Assembly (NCBI RefSeq): GCF_041260665.1 | Contig: NZ_JBGCCT010000045.1 | Span: 1 to 64,000, forward strand | Length of the DNA: 64,000 bases | DNA from: Catenulispora sp. GP43 | GTDB lineage: Bacteria > Actinomycetota > Actinomycetes > Streptomycetales > Catenulisporaceae | Direction of reading: 5' to 3' | In this document: piece by piece, positions 16,192 to 25,100 of the stretch | How positions within the stretch are numbered: the stretch's first letter is position 1 | Layout of the letters: each line of letters opens with the position of its first letter | Notes under the pieces: model-generated | Database searches by the model: none | The model's input: only the letters and a program-made list of their open reading frames with translations | Told to the model about the DNA's origin: nothing | Made by a program: the position numbers and the translations under genes

Positions 16192-16806
16192 ATGGCTTCC
16201 ATAACCCCCGAGCGCGATCCGATTACCTACCGTCTTGCCTTGGGGGAGGATTGGTACCGGATTCGGCTGGATGAGCACGCTGAAGCGGACGTAAAGGCTT
16301 TCCTGGACGTCATGTTCGACGGGATCCCCACTGAGGCGGCCGAACAAGCCAGAACCCTGATCGCTGTCCAGTTCGCGACGTACATTGCCGCGGCTCGCGC
16401 GAAGCGCGGGATCGAACTGCTGGTGCCCGTGCCCAAACCGGGCGGGATGGCGCTGCCAGGCGCTGCCGTGCTGATTGCAGAGGTCGTGATCCCTACGGCG
16501 GTCGTGCCGGATCCGGCAGAGGTCGTGGCACGTGTGGCGCGGGACGCTGTTGCCGCCAACACCGGCTTGATTGCAGGTTCCGCAGCGGTTCGGATCGATC
16601 ACAGCGTCGCTGATTCGGAGGTTCAAGCCGACACCGCGCCGCCGGCTCAACAACGCATCGAATACGTGATCGCGGTGCCGAACGATCCACGATGGCTGTC
16701 GATCGACTTGAGCGTGCAGGCCGTCGACGGGTTTGACGTGGAGCAGACGATCGTCGACTTCGACCAGGCGGTAGCGGGCCTCACATGGTCTGCAACGCAC
16801 GCTTGA
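16192..16806 (+). CDS. Hypothetical protein divergent from the WXG-like gene
   Basis: 204 residues from ATG 16192 (a GTG at 16162 would add ten). The N-terminal half DPITYRLALGEDWYRIRLDE resembles proteins found beside actinobacterial type VII loci, with helical packing around VKAFLDVMFDGIP. The middle is Pro/Val rich, and the C-terminus reads IEYVIAVPNDPRWLSIDLS. No known domain is assigned. It starts 76 bases from the divergent WXG-like gene, so a shared promoter region and a linked role are plausible. Confidence 0.7.
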   Translation: MASITPERDPITYRLALGEDWYRIRLDEHAEADVKAFLDVMFDGIPTEAAEQARTLIAVQFATYIAAARAKRGIELLVPVPKPGGMALPGAAVLIAEVVIPTAVVPDPAEVVARVARDAVAANTGLIAGSAAVRIDHSVADSEVQADTAPPAQQRIEYVIAVPNDPRWLSIDLSVQAVDGFDVEQTIVDFDQAVAGLTWSATHA

Positions 16807-16995
16807 TGTTGCGAGGGGCTTCTGCCGACCGCCCGACCGGGACCTTGGACCACCTTGGGGGGTTGACGACCTGGCTGCGGTGTCGGCCTGCTCGTCGGTC
16901 GCATACAGCAGTTCGTGGACCCGGTTGCTGCATCCCTGCTTCACTCCGTCGGCGTAGCCTGAACATGACCGCACGTGCGTAGCCGACAGGAAGCC

Positions 16996-18243
16996 GTGAA
17001 GACCGTGATCACCTGGGCAGAGCTGAGCACCGGGGAGCGCCTGAAGTTCCTTCGGGGTGAGGTGACACAGACAGAGCTGGCGGAGATGACCGGCCTGAGT
17101 ATCTGGACGATCCGCAACATCGAGCAGGACCGGCCAGGGCGGTCAGCGACCATCGCCACCCTCATGAGCCTGGCACGGGCACTCGGCACGGACGTCGCCG
17201 TGCTTACCGGGCAACGCGCCCCGAACACCCGCGAGCGTGTCGACGATCGGCGGGCGTTGAGCGCAATTGACGACTGTCTGACCTCGCCCGACAACTTCCC
17301 GGATATCCCGGGCTTCGGCCAGTTGCTGCCCTCCGGCGAACCGCCGGCCGTAGCCGACTTGCGGGCAAAGGTGGTGTTGGCCTGGACGGATTACTGGGAC
17401 GGCAACTACACCGAGCTAGGAGCGGTCCTTCCTGCTCTCATCGCCGAGGCGAAGATTGCGACGAACAGCTACGACGGTGAGCGGCAGGAACAAGCATTCG
17501 CGGTACTTACCGAGCTCTACCAGATCGCTGCTGACGCCGCGGTGCAGCTCGGAAGCCAGCGCATCGCGTTCGCCGCTCTCAACCGGGCGTTTCCCGCAGC
17601 CAAGCTGTCCGGCGATACCCTGCTCCTCTCCTCTCTGGCCGGCACCCTCTCTTGGGTCTACCTGCGCAAAGGAAGGGTAGACACTGCAGAGGAAGTGGCC
17701 CAGGCAGCGGCTGAAACCATTGAGCCGAGCTTCGGACGTTCCAAGCGCCCGCAGCTGGCGGTCTGGGGCAACTTGGTGATCAGCGCGGCCGTCGCGGCGT
17801 CACGGTCCGGGAAGGCGGCCAAGGCTGAGACGGCTCGTGAGTACCTGTCGATGGCTCACGCAGCAGCCCACCGGATTGGGCAGGACACGAACTTCTACCA
17901 GACGACGTTCGGCCCGACGCAGACTCAGATTCAAGCGGTGGGTGTGGCTGTGGCGACGCGGGATATCGGACGAGCCCTCGAGATCGCCAAACGCCTCGAA
18001 CTACCAGCATCCCTCCCGAAGGCAGCTCGCGCTCGCTACCTGCTCGACGTCGCTCATGCCCACCTGCTTGCCCGACAGGAGAAAGCGGCTACAAGCACCT
18101 TGGTGGCCATCGACAGCTTCGCGCCGGACTGGATGCGACACCAATCGCTGGCCGTGCACATCGTCGAAGACCTGTACGTTCGCGAACGGCGATCCAGCAC
18201 TGTGCGCCAGCTGGCTTCCAAGGTTGGAATTCAACCCCAGTAG
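16996..18243 (+). CDS. XRE-family regulator with TPR-like C-terminal repeats
   Basis: 415 residues. The helix-turn-helix is near the N-terminus (GEVTQTELAEMTGLSIWTIRN, then IEQDRPGRSA). The remaining 330 residues are helical with TPR-like pairing, for example AFAVLTELYQIAADAAVQLG and AATSTLVAIDSFAPDWMRHQ. This build is common in Streptomyces regulators that sense peptides or small ligands. The GTG at 16996 is chosen because AGGA lies directly upstream at good spacing. It precedes a three-gene regulatory group and may control it. Confidence 0.88.
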   Translation: MKTVITWAELSTGERLKFLRGEVTQTELAEMTGLSIWTIRNIEQDRPGRSATIATLMSLARALGTDVAVLTGQRAPNTRERVDDRRALSAIDDCLTSPDNFPDIPGFGQLLPSGEPPAVADLRAKVVLAWTDYWDGNYTELGAVLPALIAEAKIATNSYDGERQEQAFAVLTELYQIAADAAVQLGSQRIAFAALNRAFPAAKLSGDTLLLSSLAGTLSWVYLRKGRVDTAEEVAQAAAETIEPSFGRSKRPQLAVWGNLVISAAVAASRSGKAAKAETAREYLSMAHAAAHRIGQDTNFYQTTFGPTQTQIQAVGVAVATRDIGRALEIAKRLELPASLPKAARARYLLDVAHAHLLARQEKAATSTLVAIDSFAPDWMRHQSLAVHIVEDLYVRERRSSTVRQLASKVGIQPQ

Positions 18244-18370
18244 GACGCCGGGTCATACTCGACATGCCAGGATGCTGTTACCGCTAGTACCACATGTCCC
18301 TTCCTGACCTGCGCGTTTCTTCTTACGGTCGTCGATGGAATCACTACCGACCGTTAGAGGATGCGTACTC

Positions 18371-18829
18371 ATGAGTGATAATCCGCAGTCGCGGCGCCGT
18401 ACGCTGCTATCGCTCTCCTTCATGCCCGACGAGGTCCCGAAGACCGCGGACAGCTTGGAGAGTCGGCGGGCTCAAGCCGGCCAGACGCTTCTCCCGACTG
18501 ATGCGGCCAAGCCGCTCATGACCGGGAGCCCGAAAGCGCGCATCTTCGCCCTGGCCGAGATGGCCGATTTCAGCGAAAGCTTCGGGGCCTTGCTCCACAT
18601 GACGGCGCTCCTGGTCTCCGACCCCAAGACGCTGGTCCCCACGATCGATGAAGAGCGCATTGCGTGGGACGGGCACCTAGACGGACTGCATGCTGCGCTG
18701 TTGTGTCTCGCCCGGTGTGAGCAGCAGTGCGCTCCCGAGGTGGCCGCCGACGCTGTGGGCTCGCTTCTGAACCAGGCCCGCGTCATCTTGCAGGAGCCGA
18801 CGCCAGGCAGCGCAGGCCCGAGATCATGA
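18371..18829 (+). CDS. Hypothetical protein, first gene of a coupled regulatory trio
   Basis: 152 residues from ATG 18371, chosen over 18335 because GAGG lies about 12 bases before it and the longer N-terminus is not protein-like. The sequence is mostly helical with a Cys-containing stretch LLCLARCEQQCAPEVAADAV. No family recognised. Its stop overlaps the next start as ATGA. Confidence 0.7.
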   Translation: MSDNPQSRRRTLLSLSFMPDEVPKTADSLESRRAQAGQTLLPTDAAKPLMTGSPKARIFALAEMADFSESFGALLHMTALLVSDPKTLVPTIDEERIAWDGHLDGLHAALLCLARCEQQCAPEVAADAVGSLLNQARVILQEPTPGSAGPRS

Positions 18830-19251
18830 GCTACTGGGCTATGACGTTCGACGGCTTGCCGGAGCGGCTATCGGATGTGCGGCGTTGCGTTCTCAAGATC
18901 TTCGGCGACGTCCCAGGGATGGACGACGTCGTGTTGGTCGTTTCAGAACTCGCGGCCAACGCCATTCGGCACAGCATGAGCGGAGGCCCAGGCGGGTGCT
19001 TCACCCTGCACCTGGTGGAGTTCACGGATGCCTGGCACCTCCGAATCGAGGATATGGGCGGGCCGAACAGCCCGAAGACTGGGAACCCAGACGACGACGA
19101 GGAAGCCGGTCGGGGACTGCCCGTGGTGGCGGCGCTGGCTCGGGCCTGGGGCGTGGTCGGTGACCGGAACGGTCGAGCTGTGTGGGCCGAGGTGGCATTC
19201 CCGACGCCGCGCCGAGCAGCCAGCTGCCTGTCGCTCTGGGGTCGTCGATGA
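18826..19251 (+). CDS. ATP-binding protein of the RsbW-like histidine kinase fold
   Basis: 141 residues. The N-box VVSELAANAIRHS and the G-boxes IEDMGGP and GRGLPVVAALA define a HATPase_c_2 domain, the fold of anti-sigma factor kinases such as RsbW/SpoIIAB. Actinobacteria carry many of these, often of unknown partner. It overlaps both neighbours by ATGA and is thus translated with a double-HTH protein, so a role in a regulatory switch is likely. No sigma factor is adjacent. Confidence 0.88.
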   Translation: MSYWAMTFDGLPERLSDVRRCVLKIFGDVPGMDDVVLVVSELAANAIRHSMSGGPGGCFTLHLVEFTDAWHLRIEDMGGPNSPKTGNPDDDEEAGRGLPVVAALARAWGVVGDRNGRAVWAEVAFPTPRRAASCLSLWGRR

Positions 19252-19757
19252 CGCTGCGAGTCGATCATGCGGCGGAACAGGCCTTCGCGCGGATCGTCGG
19301 TGCTTTGCGATCGGCGCGCGTGGATGCTGGCCTCTCCCAGGTGGCGCTTTCGTCCGGCCTGCCTGTCAGAGGTAGAGCGATCTCCGACTGGGAGAGCGGG
19401 ATCACGGAGCCCACCTTGGAACATCTATTGCAGTGGTCTCGTGACCCTGGCTGCCGCCTGGTGATCGTTGCTCCTGGTGGTGACCCACGGCAAGGATTTT
19501 CATGCCCGCGGATCGGTGAGACCTGGGAGTTGTTCGAGCGGCGCCGGCTGGCTGCGCCGTTACGAAACCGTCGTGTTGCTTCGGGTCTGACTCAGGAGAA
19601 ACTCGGCGGGCTCGTCGGCGTCAGTCGGGATTCGATCCAGCGATGGGAGCTCGCTCGCGTGCCTCCTCGGCCGATCGCGCTCGTCGTTTGGGCGCAGAAA
19701 CTGGGGTACTCCGTCGACCTGCGGTCAGCCGGATACCTTCCGATGAAACGACTGTAG
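19248..19757 (+). CDS. Protein with two helix-turn-helix domains
   Basis: 169 residues. Two XRE-like units are present: residues about 15-60 (GLSQVALSSGLPVRGRAISD followed by WESG) and about 100-145 (GLTQEKLGGLVGVSRDSIQR followed by WELA). Two complete XRE motifs in so short a protein are unusual and suggest it binds as an internal pseudo-dimer. Last gene of the ATGA-overlapped trio. A degraded copy of its 3' end lies near 10125-10170. Confidence 0.85.
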   Translation: MTLRVDHAAEQAFARIVGALRSARVDAGLSQVALSSGLPVRGRAISDWESGITEPTLEHLLQWSRDPGCRLVIVAPGGDPRQGFSCPRIGETWELFERRRLAAPLRNRRVASGLTQEKLGGLVGVSRDSIQRWELARVPPRPIALVVWAQKLGYSVDLRSAGYLPMKRL

Positions 19758-19778
19758 GGGAGCAGTTTGCTGCTCGGT

Positions 19779-20633
19779 TCAGGCCTTGTTGACGGCGGTG
19801 TGGATGCCGTAGCGCCAAGCTTCCTTGTAACGGAACATCATGCGGGCACTCATCGCGTTGACGACCTTGTACTCGAGCCGAGTGATCCGTCCGACCCAGA
19901 ACGGGAACTTTCCGATCACGTAGAACGCCGATGCCATTGGCATCATGTTCGCAGTGATGTCGACCGAGCTTTCGACGGCGAAGCCGGCGTCGGCGAGCAT
20001 CTCGTCCAGTACGCCGTGGTAGAGCTCCAGCCACGCTGGCATCGCTGCCTCGTCGCAGACCCGGCGCATCGCGGCGTTCGCCTCGGCAGAAGCCTGTTCG
20101 TCGGGGGTTCGAGAATATTCGAACATCACCAGCTTGCCGCCGGGCTTGAGCACCCGCGCGAACTCTGCCAGGGCAACCGTGGGGTTTGCGGAGTGAACGA
20201 AGGTTTCCATCGTGTAGAGGCCGTCGAATGAGTCGTCCTCAAAAGGTAGGCGATGGTAGTCGCCGATCTGGAAGTGAGTAGTCCGAGTGAGCCCGGAAGT
20301 GGCTGATCTGCGCTTCGCTTCGGTGATGTTGAAGTCGAGGATGTCGACGCCGGTGACATCCAAGCCGTGGCGGACGGCAAGGGCGCGGGCGACGTTGCCC
20401 ATGCCGCAGCCGGCATCGAGTACCTTCGCGCCGCGGGGCAGGGCGAGTTCGGCTGCCAGGCGGTCTTCCATCTGCCTCATCGAGGCGCGAAGCGCCCACC
20501 GGGTCTGTCCGGGTTCGTAGTATCCGAAGTGCTTGGTGCCGCCGAGGATGAGGCGGTAACCGATCCGGGATTCGCCCCGGTCGTAGTAGCGCCAGATCTT
20601 CTTGAGGTTGGTGTCTTCGAGAACCTGAGACAA
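19779..20633 (-). CDS. Class I SAM-dependent methyltransferase (SMT/UbiE-like)
   Basis: 284 residues. Motif I VLDAGCGMGNVA (about residues 72-83) is followed by VTGVDILDFNI, FQIGDYHRLPFEDDSFDGLY and the motif III-like RVLKPGGKLVMFEY. The C-terminal third (SSVDITANMMPMASAFYVIG) resembles the sterol/gamma-tocopherol methyltransferase group. The acceptor is unknown. It converges on the double-HTH gene with a 21-bp gap. A degraded copy of its 3' end is at 10213-10422. Confidence 0.9.
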   Translation of the reverse strand: MSQVLEDTNLKKIWRYYDRGESRIGYRLILGGTKHFGYYEPGQTRWALRASMRQMEDRLAAELALPRGAKVLDAGCGMGNVARALAVRHGLDVTGVDILDFNITEAKRRSATSGLTRTTHFQIGDYHRLPFEDDSFDGLYTMETFVHSANPTVALAEFARVLKPGGKLVMFEYSRTPDEQASAEANAAMRRVCDEAAMPAWLELYHGVLDEMLADAGFAVESSVDITANMMPMASAFYVIGKFPFWVGRITRLEYKVVNAMSARMMFRYKEAWRYGIHTAVNKA

Positions 20634-20658
20634 CTGCCTACTCCATTCGGGGTCGATT

Positions 20659-21747
20659 TCACTGTAACAAGAACCCGACGACGGACCCTACGATCGCGGC
20701 CACATACTGCACGACCAGCGCGGTTCCGTACGGGAGGCCCTCGGAGGAGGCAACTGAAGCATAGATCGACAGCGTCGAAGACAATTGATCATTGTTCTCG
20801 ATCAGAGACAGCAGAGTGGCGGACTGGTTCTCCGCCAGCAGGAGGTCGCCGGTGGAAGCCAGGGAGTCCAACATGCGAATCCGATAGCGACGCACGATCG
20901 CGTAGAGCGATAGCTGAGTGGCGATCCCGACCCAGAGGCTCAAGGCCAGCAACCACATGTAGAGGTAGGGCAGAAATGACCCGAACAGCGGATGGTCTAG
21001 CGCCCCAGGCACTGTGACGGCAAACGCTGCGAGGGCGAGGAACACCGCCGGGAACGCGTAGCCCTCAGACAAGGTCCGAATTCCAGAGGTGTGCGCCGGA
21101 TCGTTCCAGCGCAGACGCAGCTCCCGTGAGCTGCGCAGCCTGATTATCAGCACGGGCGGGATTGCAAGCCAGTAGGACACGTTCACCAGCAGCATCAGTG
21201 CCCAGGTGCAATTCAGGAGCACCACGAATCCTGTGAAGGTGGCCAGCCACTTGGAATCGGAGGCGGCGTATCCAATCCAGAGGATGGTGGCGGCGAGGAT
21301 CGACGGCGGTGCCTGCCAACGGTGTCGGACGGCCGTTGAGACTACCGAGACCAGGCTGTCCCGATTGGAACACGGCTCCAGTAGCTCATCGAGTGTGTCG
21401 GCCTTGAGCAGCGCGAACTTCCAGGACAGCACCGCCGCAGCGAACATCCCGCCATTGATCGTTCCGATCAGAAGTAGCAGCCAGGCGTGGTCGGCATGGA
21501 ACGAGTCAGTGCCGCTGGCGCCGAGCATAAGAATCGAGACGACCGCCGGACCGTAGGACGGGCCCAGCCAGCGCACCCAGGTCTGCCAGTGACGAATCGC
21601 GACCTCGGTGACCGGGTGCCGGCCGCGTGGCAGCCAGACCGTGTAGACCTCCTGGAATCCCCGCTCCCAAGCGGCGGTGAAGCCGCGCCAGGATGGTCCA
21701 GGCGGCGGTGACGGTGGTGTGCGTGTTCCTGGGATCTGGCTGGTCAC
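20659..21747 (-). CDS. Polytopic membrane protein of unknown function
   Basis: 362 residues. At least seven hydrophobic segments are visible (for example SYGPAVVSILMLGASG, AWLLLLIGTINGGMFAAAVL, AFPAVFLALAAFAVTV, LYMWLLALSLWVGIATQLS). The N-terminal 25 residues are Pro rich and cytoplasmic. No transport or enzyme motif was recognised. It lies 25 bases upstream of the methyltransferase on the same strand, so the two may form an operon. Confidence 0.8.
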   Translation of the reverse strand: MTSQIPGTRTPPSPPPGPSWRGFTAAWERGFQEVYTVWLPRGRHPVTEVAIRHWQTWVRWLGPSYGPAVVSILMLGASGTDSFHADHAWLLLLIGTINGGMFAAAVLSWKFALLKADTLDELLEPCSNRDSLVSVVSTAVRHRWQAPPSILAATILWIGYAASDSKWLATFTGFVVLLNCTWALMLLVNVSYWLAIPPVLIIRLRSSRELRLRWNDPAHTSGIRTLSEGYAFPAVFLALAAFAVTVPGALDHPLFGSFLPYLYMWLLALSLWVGIATQLSLYAIVRRYRIRMLDSLASTGDLLLAENQSATLLSLIENNDQLSSTLSIYASVASSEGLPYGTALVVQYVAAIVGSVVGFLLQ

Positions 21748-22138
21748 GGCTTCCCCCGAGGCAGGCTGATACCAGACGCCGAACGGCTCGGCCTGCGGCC
21801 ACGACGCTCGGTGTCGATCGCAATCACGCCGAGTAGAACGTATTGAAGTTATGGTAAGTAAGTCAATGCTCTGCGTTACTTCGCGCCGGCGTGGAAATTC
21901 CCGTACCCAACGGTTTTCCTCGAGGGTGCTGGTAGCACCCTGTCCCCAGCATCGGGCCTGGTGCCGAGACCCGGTGAGACGGTGAGTAGTCGCCTCATCC
22001 TCCCCGGGTTACCGATCACGCGGACGGTTTTGTAAGCTCGCTGCCTGTCGCAAGGCGGTGGCGACCGGGGCAGCCTCTCGGTCCCTTCCGACCGCATGCA
22101 TGAGCGACCAGAGTTCAGACACGGGGGAGGGCTGACCA
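21748..22138. other. Divergent promoter region before the RHS gene
   Basis: 391 bases between divergent genes. The part around 21835-21870 is AT-richer than its surroundings (GAAGTTATGGTAAGTAAGTC), a possible promoter zone. A GGGGGAGGG site stands before the RHS start. No gene or strong hairpin is seen. Confidence 0.5.
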
Positions 22139-25100
22139 ATGGTGCGTCCGTCTGGTTGGGACATCTTGGGACTGGATGGGGATCCGACGCCGGGTGTGGT
22201 GGAGTCGGTTCAGGCTTTGGCCAAGCAGTTCGGAGACTTTGCGCACGATGTGGAGTCGGCGTACCGAAGCTTGAACTCCTTTGGCGGGGACGCAGCTGCA
22301 CTGCAGTGGATCGGTCAGACAGCTGATGCGTTCAAGTCGAACTTCGGTCCCTTGCCGGGGCGGTTGCAGAAGCTGTACACGTCTTATTCCGAAGCCTCCG
22401 ACGCGTTGTCGGCGTACGCACCGAAATTGCAGGCCGCGCAGGCGAAGGCCGATTCGGCGTTGCGTCAAGCACAGGACGCGCAGGTTGATCTGCAACGCGC
22501 CACCACCAACGCCAACACGGCTGAGGGCGACCTGAAGAGTGCGCAGCAGAACCATGCCGCCGCCCCCAACCCGCAGGCCGTCACCGACGCCCAAGCCGCA
22601 CATGACAGCGCGCAAAAGAACCTCGACGACGCCAAGAACCGTATGGCCGGGCTGACCGCGCAGGCACACCAGGCCCACGACGACCGCATCACTGCGGCAA
22701 AGGAATGCGCCAAGGCGCTCCACCACGCCCAGTCTGACGGCATTCACAACAAGCACTGGTGGCAACACATCGGTGCGGACCTGGCCAAGTGGGGCGGGAA
22801 GGTCGCCGAGGTCGCCAATGAGATAGCACCGGCCCTGGACGTCCTGGCTCTGGCCACCTCATGGATTCCCGGTGTCGACGTCGTCACCGCCGGCCTGGCC
22901 GAGGCCGACAACCTGGTCGCGCTGGCCGGCACCGGACTGCAGATCAGCGGCGATGCCATGCAGGGCCACTTCGGCGACGCGCTGATGGGCGCCGGAATGC
23001 TCGGCGCTACCTTCCTCGGCGGCAAAGCCTTGGGTGCGCTGGGCGGAAAGGTCTTGGGCAAGCTCGGCGGTGAAGCCGAAGGTGAAGAACGCAGCCTGGT
23101 CGGCGACGAGGAGAACGCCGTTGGGGAAGAGGCCCGCACCGCGGACGGCAATCAGGAAGCGCAAACCGAGCTCGACCCGGTGGACGTGGTGTCTGGATGG
23201 ATGCTCACGGATGCCACTGACGTGGAGTTGCCCGGGGTGCTGCCCTTGGTACTGCGCCGGGCGTACGCCTCTGGCTACACCACAGGCCGTCTGTTCGGCC
23301 CCGGCTGGTCCTCGACGCTGGACCAACGGCTGTCGGTCAACGAAGCCGGGATCCACTTCGCGGGGGACGACGCGCAGCGTCTGGATTACCCGGTGCCCGT
23401 CGATGAATTCGAGGTGCTGCCGAAGCGCGGCCGTCGTTGGCCGCTGGTGTGGGACCGGCAGACCGATGAGATTCGGATCAGCGACTCCTGGTCGGGCAAG
23501 ACCTACCATTTCTCGGCGGTGCACTACCAGGACTCGGCCGGGCAGATCCGGGACCTGACCGCGATATCGGACCGCAACGGCAACCAGATCCGCATCGTGC
23601 GCGATGCCCACGGCACTCCGCAGATGGTCGAGCACCCTGGCTACCAGATCGTAGTGGACAGCGGCCTAACGGCGACCGGGCCACGTATCACGGCCTTGCG
23701 GTTGGTGGATGGTCCGGCCAGGTCTGGTTCCCAGTCTGAGGTGACGTTGCGACGGTTCGACTACGACGAGCGCGGCCGGTTGGTAGGCGTGGTGGACTCC
23801 TCCGGTCTGCCTTTGCGGTACGAGTGGGACGAGCAGAGTCGGATCGCCGGGTGGGAGGACCGCTCCGGCTACCGCTACGCCTACCACTACGACCACCTTG
23901 GACGGGTGGTTCGCGGCGAGGGTGAATTCTTGCCCGGGACGTTCTCCTACGACCCGAGTAACCAGACCACCTTGGTCACCGACTCTCTTGGGCACCAGAC
24001 CAGGTATCGGTATGACGAGAACGGCCACGTCTGCGCCGAGACCGACCCGCTCGGCAACACCCAGCTCAGCGAGACCGATCGCGATGGCAGGATCCTGTCC
24101 CGCACCGATCCCCTGGGAAACAAGACCACTTTCGAATACGACGAAGCCGGTGACGTGCACCGCGTCATCGAGGCCGACGGTGCGGTCACGAGCTTCGCGT
24201 ACAACGCACTGCACCAACCGGTCGAAGCAACCGGGCCCGACGGCGCGACCTGGCGACGAAAGTACGATGAACGCGGCAACCCGATAGCTGTCATCGACCC
24301 GGCCGGGGCGGTGACCAGGTTCGAGTACACGCCAACGGGTTCGTTGCTGACCAGCATGGACGCTCTCGGCGCGACAACGTGGTTCACCACCGATACAGCT
24401 GGCTTGGTCGTGGCGCAGACCGACCCGCTCGGCAACACGACACATGCCGTCCGCGACCACGCCGGCCGCGTGATCCAAGTGACTGACCCGCTCGGGGCGA
24501 TCACACGATTCGAATGGAGTCCCGAAGGCCTGCCCGTCTCCCGAACGGATCCGAGCGGAGCCACCGTGCGGTGGCGACACGACGCCAACGGACGGCTGCT
24601 CGAAGCCGTGGACCCGATCGGCGCGATCACCAGCTTCGAGCCGGGACCAATGGGCACGTTGACGGCGCGAACCGGCCCGGACGGCGTTCGGCACACATTC
24701 CGGTACGACGGCGAACTCAACCTGCTGGCCGTCACGAAACCCGACAGCGGCACCTGGACCTATTCCTACGACGCAACCGGCCGCTTGGCGGAAGAGACCG
24801 ACTTTGTCGGGCGCCGCCTCGGCTACTCCTATGACGCGGCCGGCCGCATGGTCCAACGCACCACCGGTGCCGGGCAGGTGGTCGCTCTCGTCCGAGATGA
24901 CGTCGGCCGCGTGGTGGCACGGCACACTCCCGAAGGCGAGTACCGCTACACCTACGATGCCGCTGGACGCATGGCCGAGGCGACCGGTCCCGGTGACAGT
25001 GTCTTGGCATACGAGCACGATCCGCTGGGACGAGTCGTGGCCGAGACTGTGAACGGACACACGACACGCCACGCCTACGACGCTGTCGGCCGCCGGATCC

